From Candidatus Hydrogenedentota bacterium (lineage in GTDB: Bacteria > Hydrogenedentota > Hydrogenedentia > Hydrogenedentales > SLHB01), in assembly GCA_003552765.1 (NCBI GenBank), contig PUOI01000118.1:1-5113 (forward strand): a stretch of 5,113 bases of DNA. The letters run 5' to 3'. Shown piece by piece: positions 1-5,113 of this stretch (position 1 is its first letter; each line of letters starts with the position of its first letter). The notes under the pieces are model-generated. The model was not told where the DNA came from. It did no database searches and saw nothing but the letters and a program-made list of their open reading frames with translations. Both the position numbers and the translations under genes were made by a program.

Positions 1-273
1 AAGGTGGGAATGGCCGTTGCCGTCGCGCCACGCTTGCTCATGCCCGTATTCGCGGCTGGGCGGCATGAGTTTGTCTAGAATGGCGGGCAGATCTTTTTGC
101 AGACCGGGCTCGAACTCAATCGCGCCGATGGCCCCCGTGCTTCCGACGTTGAACACGTGCACTACGCCCACGTTTATCCCGGAATTCGTCACGGCCTCTT
201 GAACCCGCGCCGTAATGTCATGCATATCCCCGTGGCCGCTGGTGGAAACCATGATGTTCGCTTGATGGGTCAT
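1..273 (-). CDS. yjbQ: YjbQ/UPF0047 family protein (3' end cut by window edge)
   Basis: The minus-strand frame opens with ATG at 273 and stays open to the window edge, giving the first 91 residues of a family usually about 135-140 long. Family features in order are an STSGHGDMHDIT stretch (residues 10-20), a SGI-x-x-G strand followed by VHVFNVGSTGAIGAIEFEPG (about 39-58), then a Tyr-Gly-His and an NGHSHL stretch near residues 77-91. The histidines in these last motifs belong to the conserved pocket of the family. YjbQ proteins are annotated as secondary thiamine-phosphate synthase because some members complement thiE loss; the physiological role is unsettled. They are small soluble cytoplasmic proteins that form trimers. 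The start is supported by AAAGGA at about 282-287, some 8 nt upstream. The GST triad stands where many members have HTT, which suggests a subfamily. Identity is confident, function less so. Confidence 0.9.
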   Translation of the reverse strand, partial: MTHQANIMVSTSGHGDMHDITARVQEAVTNSGINVGVVHVFNVGSTGAIGAIEFEPGLQKDLPAILDKLMPPSREYGHEQAWRDGNGHSHL

Positions 274-277
274 CGTT

Positions 278-317
278 CGTATCCTTTGTCTTTTGTGTGT
301 ATTCGTCAAAGGATACG
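278..317 (-). promoter_or_regulatory. Perfect 11-bp inverted repeat before yjbQ (possible operator or leader hairpin)
   Basis: CGTATCCTTTG at 278-288 is the exact reverse complement of CAAAGGATACG at 307-317, with 18 nt between the arms. The arm nearest yjbQ contains the AAAGGA ribosome binding site, and the far arm overlaps a candidate -10 (310-315). The symmetry is seen directly; a role as a repressor site, or as a hairpin hiding the ribosome binding site, is inference. Confidence 0.5.
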
Positions 318-338
318 GCGTACCGAAACCGAATTCAA
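310..338 (-). promoter_or_regulatory. Candidate sigma-70-like promoter for yjbQ
   Basis: On the minus strand TTGAAT (338-333) and TATCCT (315-310) are separated by 17 nt. Each hexamer matches the E. coli consensus at four of six positions. Transcription would start near 303, inside the spacer of the inverted repeat. The host's sigma factor preferences are unknown, so this is a weak call, supported mainly by the correct spacing and by the 139-nt gap that separates yjbQ from doxX. Confidence 0.3.
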
Positions 339-356
339 CCACCCCTATCGCCGGCT

Positions 357-388
357 AAAGGCCCGCGCAAGATGGCCTCCCCGCCTTT
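357..388 (-). terminator. Weak hairpin behind doxX, possible terminator
   Basis: On the minus strand AAAGGC (388-383) pairs with GCCTTT (362-357) across a GC-rich 20-nt loop, beginning 25 nt after the doxX stop codon. The right arm ends in only three T residues and no longer U tract follows, so this is at best a poor intrinsic terminator. Confidence 0.2.
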
Positions 389-412
389 CATACCAGCGGT
401 ACGAGCCAGCGC

Positions 413-850
413 TTATCCCCCGCCTTTGCGAATGCTCCCGTCCACCGCGAAAGGCCCCGAGCCCAGCAGCAGGAGGAAAATGGAGCCCAGCAACATGCTG
501 AAATCGGTCCGGGAGGCGTGCGCCATTTCCCAGAAACCGTCCTCAAGGAAGATGGGAATCTTCGTGGTGGTGATCGCGACGATCATAATCACAATCAGAG
601 GAATGACCGCCAGCCGGGTGAAGAGGCCGAGCAGCACCAGGGCCCCGCACAAGACCTCGAAACCGCCCACGAAGTACCCCGTGAACTCGGGAAACGGGAT
701 GCCAATATCTTCGAAGCGGCCCGCGCCGCGGACATCGGGATACAGAAACTTCTGGATGCCCTCAGACAGGAACACGGCGCCTACCATGAGGCGGATGAGG
801 ATGCCGGGGGTGGGCGCGTCACTTTTCGCGGACCATTGGACGATGTTCAT
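413..850 (-). CDS. DoxX family integral membrane protein
   Basis: A 145-residue protein of the usual DoxX size (about 130-160) with four hydrophobic segments at roughly residues 16-36, 56-77, 79-100 and 115-133. Family hallmarks are the RLMVGAVFLSEGIQKF stretch in the first helix (20-35), GGFEVLCGALVLLGLFTRLA bridging helices two and three (62-81), and the terminal GSGPFAVDG (130-138), which matches the usual GPG-x-x-S-x-D ending. Family members sit in the inner membrane. The name comes from the small subunit of an archaeal thiosulfate:quinone oxidoreductase, but most bacterial homologues have no proven reaction; links to redox stress are reported for some. AGGAG (861-865) lies 10 nt before the ATG. 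The gene follows the photolyase stop by 39 nt on the same strand, so co-transcription is likely. The family call is strong; no specific function can be given. Confidence 0.9.
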   Translation of the reverse strand: MNIVQWSAKSDAPTPGILIRLMVGAVFLSEGIQKFLYPDVRGAGRFEDIGIPFPEFTGYFVGGFEVLCGALVLLGLFTRLAVIPLIVIMIVAITTTKIPIFLEDGFWEMAHASRTDFSMLLGSIFLLLLGSGPFAVDGSIRKGGG

Positions 851-889
851 GGGATCGTTTCTCCTTTTCAGCGTTGGGTTTCACCTGCG

Positions 890-2251
890 TCACAGCGCGT
901 CCACGGCGGCGGCATAAGCATTGGCGTCGAACTTGCGCCGGAGTCCGGCGGCGTTCATGTAACGGACTTTCCCAAACACAGGGCGCTCGGCCCAAGGGCG
1001 ATCGTGTTTGCCGAAGCACCATGCCACGCCCGCGAACGAATTGGGATCGCGGCCGTCCAGCTCGTACTTGTTGTTCAGGTACAGGGCGGTCTCGAAGGCC
1101 TCTTCCGGCGTGGCCGACCACTCCAGAATCTTCTTGCCCCAATACATGCGCATGTAGTTATGCATCTTGCCCGTCTTAACCATTTCGAGCTGCGCCGCAT
1201 TCCAATAGGGATCGTGGGTATCCGCGGCCTCCCACGCGGCGCGATCGTACACGTAGTCGCGCGGGACATTTGCATGCTCCGCCAGGGTCCGCCTGGCCCA
1301 GTCCGGAAGACCGGCAAACTGATCGTAGGCGGGATTGTACCAGACGAAGTTCATGCTCAGCTCGCGCCGAACCACGAGTTCTTCAAGATAGGCCTCGACA
1401 CACGCTTCCGTGTGCGGTTCGGCGGCATCTTGCACGGTCAACGCAATCTCAAGCGGAGCGATTTGACCGAAGTGGAGGTAAGGGCTCATGTGACTCTCGG
1501 CCCCCGCGTTGGGATCGTTGCGCTCGGTCGCGTAGCGGCTCAACCGGTGTTCGAGGAAGGCGCCAAGCTGTTCTTGCGCGGCGCCATAACCGCCCCGGTG
1601 CGCCGGCGACGGCGGCACGGAGTGGTCAATATTGAGTTGCTTAACCAGCGCGCCGATGTCCGAGAGATCCTCGCCGGGCAAGGGAGGCGTCCAATCGCGC
1701 TGGCGCAACGTTCGAGACTTCAATGGGACCAAAAAGCGATCAAGATGTTTATGGAGTTTCGGCCGTATCGTCCGGGCGGCGTATTCTTCTTTGTTGGAGA
1801 CCGTTCGGACGGGTACGATTACGTCGCTCTCGACCTCGGCCACCGGACACGGCGCGTGCTCCGCAATCTGCCTGCGCCACTCACGTTGGACCCGGAGATA
1901 GCCGCCATCCATGACAAGAAGGGCGGCGTCCGCCGCGGCTTCAAGCGCCACCTCCGGCGGCGCGCCCCGGCGAACCACGAGCGGAATCCCGCGTTCACGC
2001 AACGCCGCCTGTGTTTCGGTCAATCCCTCAAGCATGAACTGGTAATGCCGCGCGTTCGCCTCCGGAAAGGAATCCGTCAACGCAAACACGGCCCACAGCG
2101 GCTTATCCAGGCGGTTGGCCTGCTCGATAGCGTACTCAAGGGCATGGTTGCACTGCGCGCGTTGGGCCTGCTGCATCCAGTACAGCACATGGGGTCTGGC
2201 GAGTGCGGATGGTGCTTCATTAAGCCAGGTGACGCGCTCATCGTGAATCAT
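890..2251 (-). CDS. phr: Class II CPD photolyase (deoxyribodipyrimidine photo-lyase)
   Basis: FAD-dependent enzyme that uses blue or near-UV light to split cyclobutane pyrimidine dimers in DNA. With the ATG at 2251 it has 453 residues, normal for class II. The N-terminal alpha/beta domain carries VLYWMQQAQRAQCNHALEYA (22-41), the class II opening. The C-terminal helical FAD domain holds RRELSMNFVWYNPAY (295-309), THDPYWNAAQ (345-354), KMHNYMRMYWGKKILEWS (362-379) and LNNKYELDGRDPNSFAGVAW (392-411). Trp350, Trp371 and Trp378 have the same spacing (21 and 7) as the electron-transfer tryptophans of the Methanosarcina mazei enzyme, and the FAD-contacting Asn region is present. The frame also opens at TTG 2269, but GGAG sits 7 nt before the ATG at 2251, so I prefer 2251. 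The likely companion gene downstream is doxX. The enzyme is probably active; the antenna cofactor cannot be told. Confidence 0.97.
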   Translation of the reverse strand: MIHDERVTWLNEAPSALARPHVLYWMQQAQRAQCNHALEYAIEQANRLDKPLWAVFALTDSFPEANARHYQFMLEGLTETQAALRERGIPLVVRRGAPPEVALEAAADAALLVMDGGYLRVQREWRRQIAEHAPCPVAEVESDVIVPVRTVSNKEEYAARTIRPKLHKHLDRFLVPLKSRTLRQRDWTPPLPGEDLSDIGALVKQLNIDHSVPPSPAHRGGYGAAQEQLGAFLEHRLSRYATERNDPNAGAESHMSPYLHFGQIAPLEIALTVQDAAEPHTEACVEAYLEELVVRRELSMNFVWYNPAYDQFAGLPDWARRTLAEHANVPRDYVYDRAAWEAADTHDPYWNAAQLEMVKTGKMHNYMRMYWGKKILEWSATPEEAFETALYLNNKYELDGRDPNSFAGVAWCFGKHDRPWAERPVFGKVRYMNAAGLRRKFDANAYAAAVDAL

Positions 2252-2302
2252 GCTCGTACTCCATTTCAACGCTCATCTTCGTGCACTGGGGCGCCTGCCA
2301 GG

Positions 2303-2362
2303 TTTCCCGTTTTCCCGAGTTGTTTGATACAATAATTTCAGCGGTCGACAGCGTTTACAATA
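2303..2362. promoter_or_regulatory. Divergent intergenic control region (repeats and weak promoter hexamers)
   Basis: This AT-richer core of the 2252-2420 gap must serve the minus-strand photolyase and the plus-strand lipoprotein. It holds a tandem pair TTTCCCGT-TTTCCCGA (2303-2318), two copies of TACAATA (2328-2334 and 2356-2362, exactly 28 bp apart), and CAGCG repeated 10 bp apart around GTCGAC (2339-2353). On the minus strand TTGTAA (2360-2355) and AATTAT (2337-2332) lie 17 nt apart and could be a weak photolyase promoter. On the plus strand TACAAT 2356-2361 could be a -10, but no good -35 precedes it. All promoter assignments are tentative. Confidence 0.3.
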
Positions 2363-2420
2363 GGCCGGTCCCATGATATCCGCATTGATTCCATAAAACC
2401 AGAAAGGTGTTGGCAAAGGT

Positions 2421-3383
2421 ATGTATAGAACCACGAATACCCGCATTCTCTTTTGTTTGGCGGGCGCTCTCGCGTTGGCGGGATTGCTCGTTGGCTGTGA
2501 ACCGCCCGCTCCGGCCGATCCCCAAGATGACGATGCGGAAGCGCCCATTTTCGAGATCCCGGAGGAAGACCCCGTGACCGCGCGTCCCACGGCCCTGGAC
2601 ATAGGCGATGTCGAGGCGCAGGTGTGGCTGCAAGGGACCCTCGATCCCGATATGGATGATCCCGGCATCCATGCGCAAGCGATGGTCGATCGACGTCAGC
2701 GGCGCAACATGGTCCGCATCCAAGTCGAACCGCCTTACCCCGACGAGCTTTGGCTCCACTACGAAACGACGTGCGAACGCAACTTCCCCGATACCCCCGC
2801 CGTCATTCGCGGCAGTTTCGTACGCGACGTGGACGGCGCCGAGCTGGGGCGCTTGGCGGGCGTGTTCGGCGAGGATGGGGTCAATACGCAGTATACAGCG
2901 CGAATAGATGCGTTGGAAGGCCTCGAAGAGATCCCCGAGTCGTTCCTCATCACTTTTGAGGGCGAGGCGCTCCTCCTCGAATCTGACGTGGATGAGGCCG
3001 ATGTGGACCCCGAGGAAGCGGAAACCACCCCGGGCCGGCGGAGCGACTTTGTGTACTGCAACCCCGTGCGCGTAATTTTTCTCGAGGATGAGGAGGAGTT
3101 GGTGGAAGACCCGCCGGAAGCCGAGGAGCCGCCGGTGGAACCCGAGCCGGAGGACGTGGAGCCCCCCGAAGAGGTGGAACCCGAACCCGAGGTGACGGAA
3201 GACCCCGAACCGGAACCGGCTGAGGAACCTGAGCCCGAAGAAGACCCCGAACCAGACACGCCCGAGGAAACCGAGCCAGAGGAAGATGAAGCCCCCGAGC
3301 CCGAAGACGAGGATGATGAAAACGGGGAGCCCGCCGATGAGGACAACGGTGACGAAGACAACGGCGAAAACGGCGCGGCATGA
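2421..3383 (+). CDS. Lysine-free lipoprotein with Glu/Pro/Asp-rich C-terminal tail
   Basis: A 320-residue protein of no family I recognise. Residues 1-25 form a lipoprotein signal peptide with Arg3 and Arg8, a hydrophobic core, and the lipobox LVGC, so Cys26 is the predicted lipidated residue. Asp occurs at 33 and 36-38, not at +2, so sorting to the outer membrane is plausible. Residues 27-58 are an acidic linker. About 59-220 looks like a folded, strand-rich domain with two cysteines (118 and 213) that could form a disulfide. The last 100 residues hold roughly 54 Asp/Glu and 22 Pro and no basic residue. The whole protein has no lysine. AAGGTG (2404-2409) lies 11 nt before the ATG; a second AAAGG abuts the start. 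The stop overlaps the deacetylase start, implying coupled translation. Function is unknown; a metal-binding or periplasm-spanning acidic stalk is a guess. Confidence 0.85.
   Translation: MYRTTNTRILFCLAGALALAGLLVGCEPPAPADPQDDDAEAPIFEIPEEDPVTARPTALDIGDVEAQVWLQGTLDPDMDDPGIHAQAMVDRRQRRNMVRIQVEPPYPDELWLHYETTCERNFPDTPAVIRGSFVRDVDGAELGRLAGVFGEDGVNTQYTARIDALEGLEEIPESFLITFEGEALLLESDVDEADVDPEEAETTPGRRSDFVYCNPVRVIFLEDEEELVEDPPEAEEPPVEPEPEDVEPPEEVEPEPEVTEDPEPEPAEEPEPEEDPEPDTPEETEPEEDEAPEPEDEDDENGEPADEDNGDEDNGENGAA
3111..3311 (+). repeat. Low-complexity PE/EP coding repeat
   Basis: DNA encoding residues 231-297 of the lipoprotein is an irregular run of Pro-Glu, Glu-Pro and Glu-Asp dipeptides, built mainly from CCC/CCG, GAG/GAA and GAC codons. 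The unit is not a perfect tandem repeat at the DNA level, and codon choice varies between copies, so recent slippage is not obvious. The antisense frame across it reads as Ser/Gly-rich sequence, which is an artefact. Confidence 0.7.
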
Positions 3384-4180
3384 ACATCGTCTGCATTGGC
3401 GCGCACCCCGATGACTGCGAAGCGTTCGCGGGAGGGACATGCGTAAAGTGGGCGCGGGCGGGCCATCGCGTGACGCTGGTTTCGATGACCAACGGTGACA
3501 TCGGGCATCATGTGCAAGGCGGAGGCGCGCTGGCGAAACGGCGCACGCAAGAGGCGGCGGAAGCGGCCCGCATCGCGGGGTGTCACTCTATCGTCCTCGA
3601 CAACCACGACGGCGAACTGGAGCCCTCGCTCGCTCAGCGCAAAACCATTGCGCGGTTGCTGCGAAACCTTGAAGCGGACATCGTGCTTACCCACCGCCCG
3701 TGGGATTATCATCCCGACCACCGGTACACCGCGTTGATCGTGCAAGACGCCGCCTTCATGGTTACGGTGCCTCACTTCTGTCCGGACACGGCCCGCCTTG
3801 CCCGCAATCCCGTGTTTCTGTTTTTGATGGATCATTTCAAGCGTCCCTACACCTTTAACGCGGAGATCGCGGTGGCCGTGGACGATGTGATGGACGTCAA
3901 GTGGGAGATGCTCCACGTCATGGAATCCCAGGTCTACGAATGGCTGCCGTGGCTGGAGGGGCTCCCCGAGGCGCCCACCCATCCCATGGAGAGGCGGGCG
4001 TGGCTGAAACAACATTGGAGCCCTTGGCTGGGGGCCTTCACCGAGTTGGGACGGAGCGCGTTGGCCAAGCGCTACGGAGAAGCCCAGGCCAGCGCGGCCG
4101 TTCACGCCGAGCTGTTCGAGATATGCGAGTACGGCCGGCGGCCCAGCGAGGATGAAATCGCGGAACTGTTTCCCTTGTAG
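3380..4180 (+). CDS. PIG-L/LmbE family zinc-dependent deacetylase
   Basis: A 266-residue protein of normal length for the PIG-L (GlcNAc-PI de-N-acetylase) fold, without a signal peptide and so cytoplasmic. The N terminus has the diagnostic AHPDD motif (residues 8-12) in a Rossmann-like first strand, followed by GGT (18-20) and SMTNGD (35-40). The second signature HPDH lies at 111-114. By analogy with MshB and BshB, His9, Asp12 and His114 should bind zinc and Asp11 should be the general base; all are present. Known relatives remove N-acetyl groups from GlcNAc-type substrates such as GlcNAc-inositol (mycothiol), GlcNAc-malate (bacillithiol), antibiotics or chitobiose. Nothing here tells the substrate, and no thiol-pathway glycosyltransferase or ligase is visible nearby. 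The ATG overlaps the lipoprotein stop (ATGA, 3380-3383) and has no clear ribosome binding site of its own, which points to translational coupling. Confidence 0.93.
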   Translation: MNIVCIGAHPDDCEAFAGGTCVKWARAGHRVTLVSMTNGDIGHHVQGGGALAKRRTQEAAEAARIAGCHSIVLDNHDGELEPSLAQRKTIARLLRNLEADIVLTHRPWDYHPDHRYTALIVQDAAFMVTVPHFCPDTARLARNPVFLFLMDHFKRPYTFNAEIAVAVDDVMDVKWEMLHVMESQVYEWLPWLEGLPEAPTHPMERRAWLKQHWSPWLGAFTELGRSALAKRYGEAQASAAVHAELFEICEYGRRPSEDEIAELFPL

Positions 4181-4245
4181 AAAGCGGTTTGGCATTTGGG
4201 CGTTCAACACTGGCCCGGCGGGCTTGGGTCCGGAGGCGATGAATC
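4181..4245 (+). other. Short intergenic spacer with small GC palindrome
   Basis: The 65 nt between the deacetylase and the propeller gene contain GCCCGGCGGGC (4213-4223), which can form only a 4-bp stem and is not followed by a T tract. There is no convincing terminator or promoter, so read-through into the next gene is likely. GGAGG at 4232-4236 is a strong ribosome binding site 9 nt before the GTG start. Confidence 0.4.
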
Positions 4246-5113
4246 GTGTTTAGGACCATTTGCGCAATACTTGTAGTGGGCATCGCGGCGCTGAGCGCGG
4301 CAGTGGCGGAAAAGCCGGACCTCCGCTACGCCGATGGGCCGGAAGTGCCCCGGACAGGGGACAAAGAGTTTCGGGGCGGTGTATTGCTGGACGATGGGCG
4401 CATCGTGCTCATTCCCCGGACGGGCCAGTATGTGGGCGAGTACGACCCGGAAACCAACACGTTTGAACACACGGCCGCGCATCACCAAGAAGGCGGATTC
4501 GGCATGGGCTCCCTGGTGGATGGCAAGGTCATCATGACGCCGCGCGGCAGCCGGAACGTGGGAATCTATGATCCCGAGGAGCGGGAATACCGCGATGGTG
4601 CGGCGCACGGCCAGGACAACGACAACGCGTTTCTGGGCAGCGCCAAGGTAAGCGATGAACTGATTGTGTTCGGTCCGCTTCTGGCCAAAGTCGTCGGCCT
4701 GTATGATCCCCAAACGGACACCTACCGGGACGGGCCCGAGCACAACGAGACCGATGGGTATGCGTTTTCCACCGTCACCAGAAGCAGCGTCACGGGCGAC
4801 GTGATCTTCACGCCCTTCCGCAGCAGACACGTCGGCGTTTACGACCCCGAAACAAACACCTACACAAGCGGGGCCGCGGTAACGGAGGGCGACCCCGCGT
4901 ACTCCGGTTCGGTGGAAGCCAGAAACGGCAAGATTATCATGGCGCCGCGGAACGCCCAGCGCATCGGCATCTATGACCCCATCACGGATGAACTGGAGCT
5001 GGGCCCCGAGCACGGCGAGGGAAGCGGCGCCTTCATGGCCGCCGAGCTTCTGCCTTGCGGCCGCGTTCTTATGGCCCCTTACCAATCGGACTACGTGGGG
5101 ATCTACGACCCGG
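4246..5113 (+). CDS. Secreted beta-propeller-like VGxYDP repeat protein (3' end cut by window edge)
   Basis: The frame starts at GTG 4246: an in-frame TGA lies at 4240-4242 and GGAGG (4232-4236) sits 9 nt upstream, so the start is well fixed. 289 residues are visible and the frame is open at the edge. Residues 1-21 form a Sec signal peptide (Arg3, hydrophobic core, likely cut after AVA), so the mature protein is exported; no lipobox cysteine is seen. From about residue 38 it consists of repeats with YDP at 66, 108, 153, 199, 243 and 287. Each unit reads roughly Phe-x(4)-Leu-x-[Asp/Asn]-Gly-[Lys/Arg]-hydrophobic-x-Pro, then nine residues to the next Tyr of VG[IV]YDP-x-T. This periodicity and strand pattern suit a Kelch- or NHL-like propeller, probably for binding. 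Such folds can also be enzymes, so ligand and activity remain unknown. It follows the lipoprotein-deacetylase pair and probably belongs to the same operon. Confidence 0.88.
   Translation, partial: MFRTICAILVVGIAALSAAVAEKPDLRYADGPEVPRTGDKEFRGGVLLDDGRIVLIPRTGQYVGEYDPETNTFEHTAAHHQEGGFGMGSLVDGKVIMTPRGSRNVGIYDPEEREYRDGAAHGQDNDNAFLGSAKVSDELIVFGPLLAKVVGLYDPQTDTYRDGPEHNETDGYAFSTVTRSSVTGDVIFTPFRSRHVGVYDPETNTYTSGAAVTEGDPAYSGSVEARNGKIIMAPRNAQRIGIYDPITDELELGPEHGEGSGAFMAAELLPCGRVLMAPYQSDYVGIYDP
4357..5113 (+). repeat. Six visible VGxYDP protein repeats (42-46 residues each)
   Basis: YDP codons begin at 4441, 4567, 4702, 4840, 4972 and 5104, giving spacings of 42, 45, 46, 44 and 44 residues. In every unit a proline lies exactly nine residues before the Tyr. 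A His, usually in an A-H or E-H pair, follows most YDP motifs by about 13 residues; the fourth unit (residues 210-215) lacks it. The repeats have diverged at the DNA level, so the array is old rather than a recent expansion. Confidence 0.8.

Noticed and set aside
2252..2269. TTG at 2269 as the photolyase start
   Set aside because: The GGAG placed 7 nt before ATG 2251 lies inside this six-codon extension, and the extension adds no conserved residues.
518..2335. A 605-codon plus-strand open frame
   Set aside because: It lies antisense to doxX and the photolyase, both of which have clear family motifs. Its translation has no recognisable domain and is His/Arg/Gly-rich, typical of an antisense shadow in GC-rich DNA.
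3111..3311. Acidic repeat region as a CRISPR-like or recent tandem array
   Set aside because: No constant repeat or spacer length exists. The pattern follows codons of a Pro/Glu-rich protein tail and is irregular at DNA level.
2355..3440. A 361-codon minus-strand frame with hydrophobic, Phe/Gly-rich stretches resembling membrane segments
   Set aside because: It is antisense to the lipoprotein, which has a lipobox signal peptide and sensible spacing to its neighbour. The hydrophobic look comes from reversing acidic codons.
2759..4210. A 483-codon minus-strand open frame with a Ser/Gly-rich centre
   Set aside because: The Ser/Gly run is the reverse complement of the Glu/Pro codons of the lipoprotein tail, and the rest is antisense to the deacetylase.
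4213..4223. GCCCGGCGGGC as a transcription terminator
   Set aside because: It forms only a 4-bp stem with no T tract on either strand, and the genes on both sides run in the same direction.
4239..4253. Tiny ORF ATG-AAT-CGT-GTT-TAG overlapping the propeller start
   Set aside because: Its ATG is only 2 nt from the GGAGG, too close for good initiation, and GTG 4246 at 9 nt explains the site. A regulatory mini-ORF is possible but unsupported.
4204..5085. A 293-codon minus-strand frame with internal periodicity
   Set aside because: Its periodicity mirrors the plus-strand VGxYDP repeats, whose start, signal peptide and motif conservation identify the real strand.

Overview
The window is GC-rich and densely coding. 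It has two blocks transcribed away from each other from a shared intergenic region at about 2252-2420. It most resembles a chromosomal segment of a Gram-negative, free-living environmental bacterium: it carries a lipobox lipoprotein, a Sec-type secreted repeat protein, a class II photolyase and a stand-alone PIG-L deacetylase. A lineage near Planctomycetes or Hydrogenedentes would fit the style of these genes, but that is an impression and no marker gene here settles it. I saw no tRNA, rRNA, CRISPR array, transposase or phage gene.

Left block (minus strand, read right to left). A class II CPD photolyase (2251-890) is followed 39 nt later by a DoxX-family membrane protein (850-413), probably in the same transcript. 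After a 139-nt gap comes a YjbQ/UPF0047 protein (273 to beyond the left edge). That gap holds a weak hairpin behind doxX, a promoter-like pair of hexamers, and a perfect 11-bp inverted repeat that overlaps both the candidate -10 and the yjbQ ribosome binding site. yjbQ may therefore be separately controlled.

Right block (plus strand). A lysine-free lipoprotein with a Glu/Pro/Asp tail (2421-3383) overlaps by ATGA a PIG-L/LmbE-type zinc deacetylase (3380-4180). After 65 nt comes a GTG-started, signal-peptide-bearing repeat protein (4246 to beyond the right edge) built from repeats of 42-46 residues with a VGxYDP signature, read here as a beta-propeller. Order, spacing and overlap suggest an operon. 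One surface-anchored acidic protein, one cytoplasmic deacetylase and one exported propeller are compatible with an envelope or glycan-related role, but nothing in the sequence names a substrate.

No defence island or clearly new multi-gene system is evident. The items most worth a second look are the inverted repeat before yjbQ, the lysine-free acidic lipoprotein coupled to a deacetylase, and the VGxYDP-repeat propeller.
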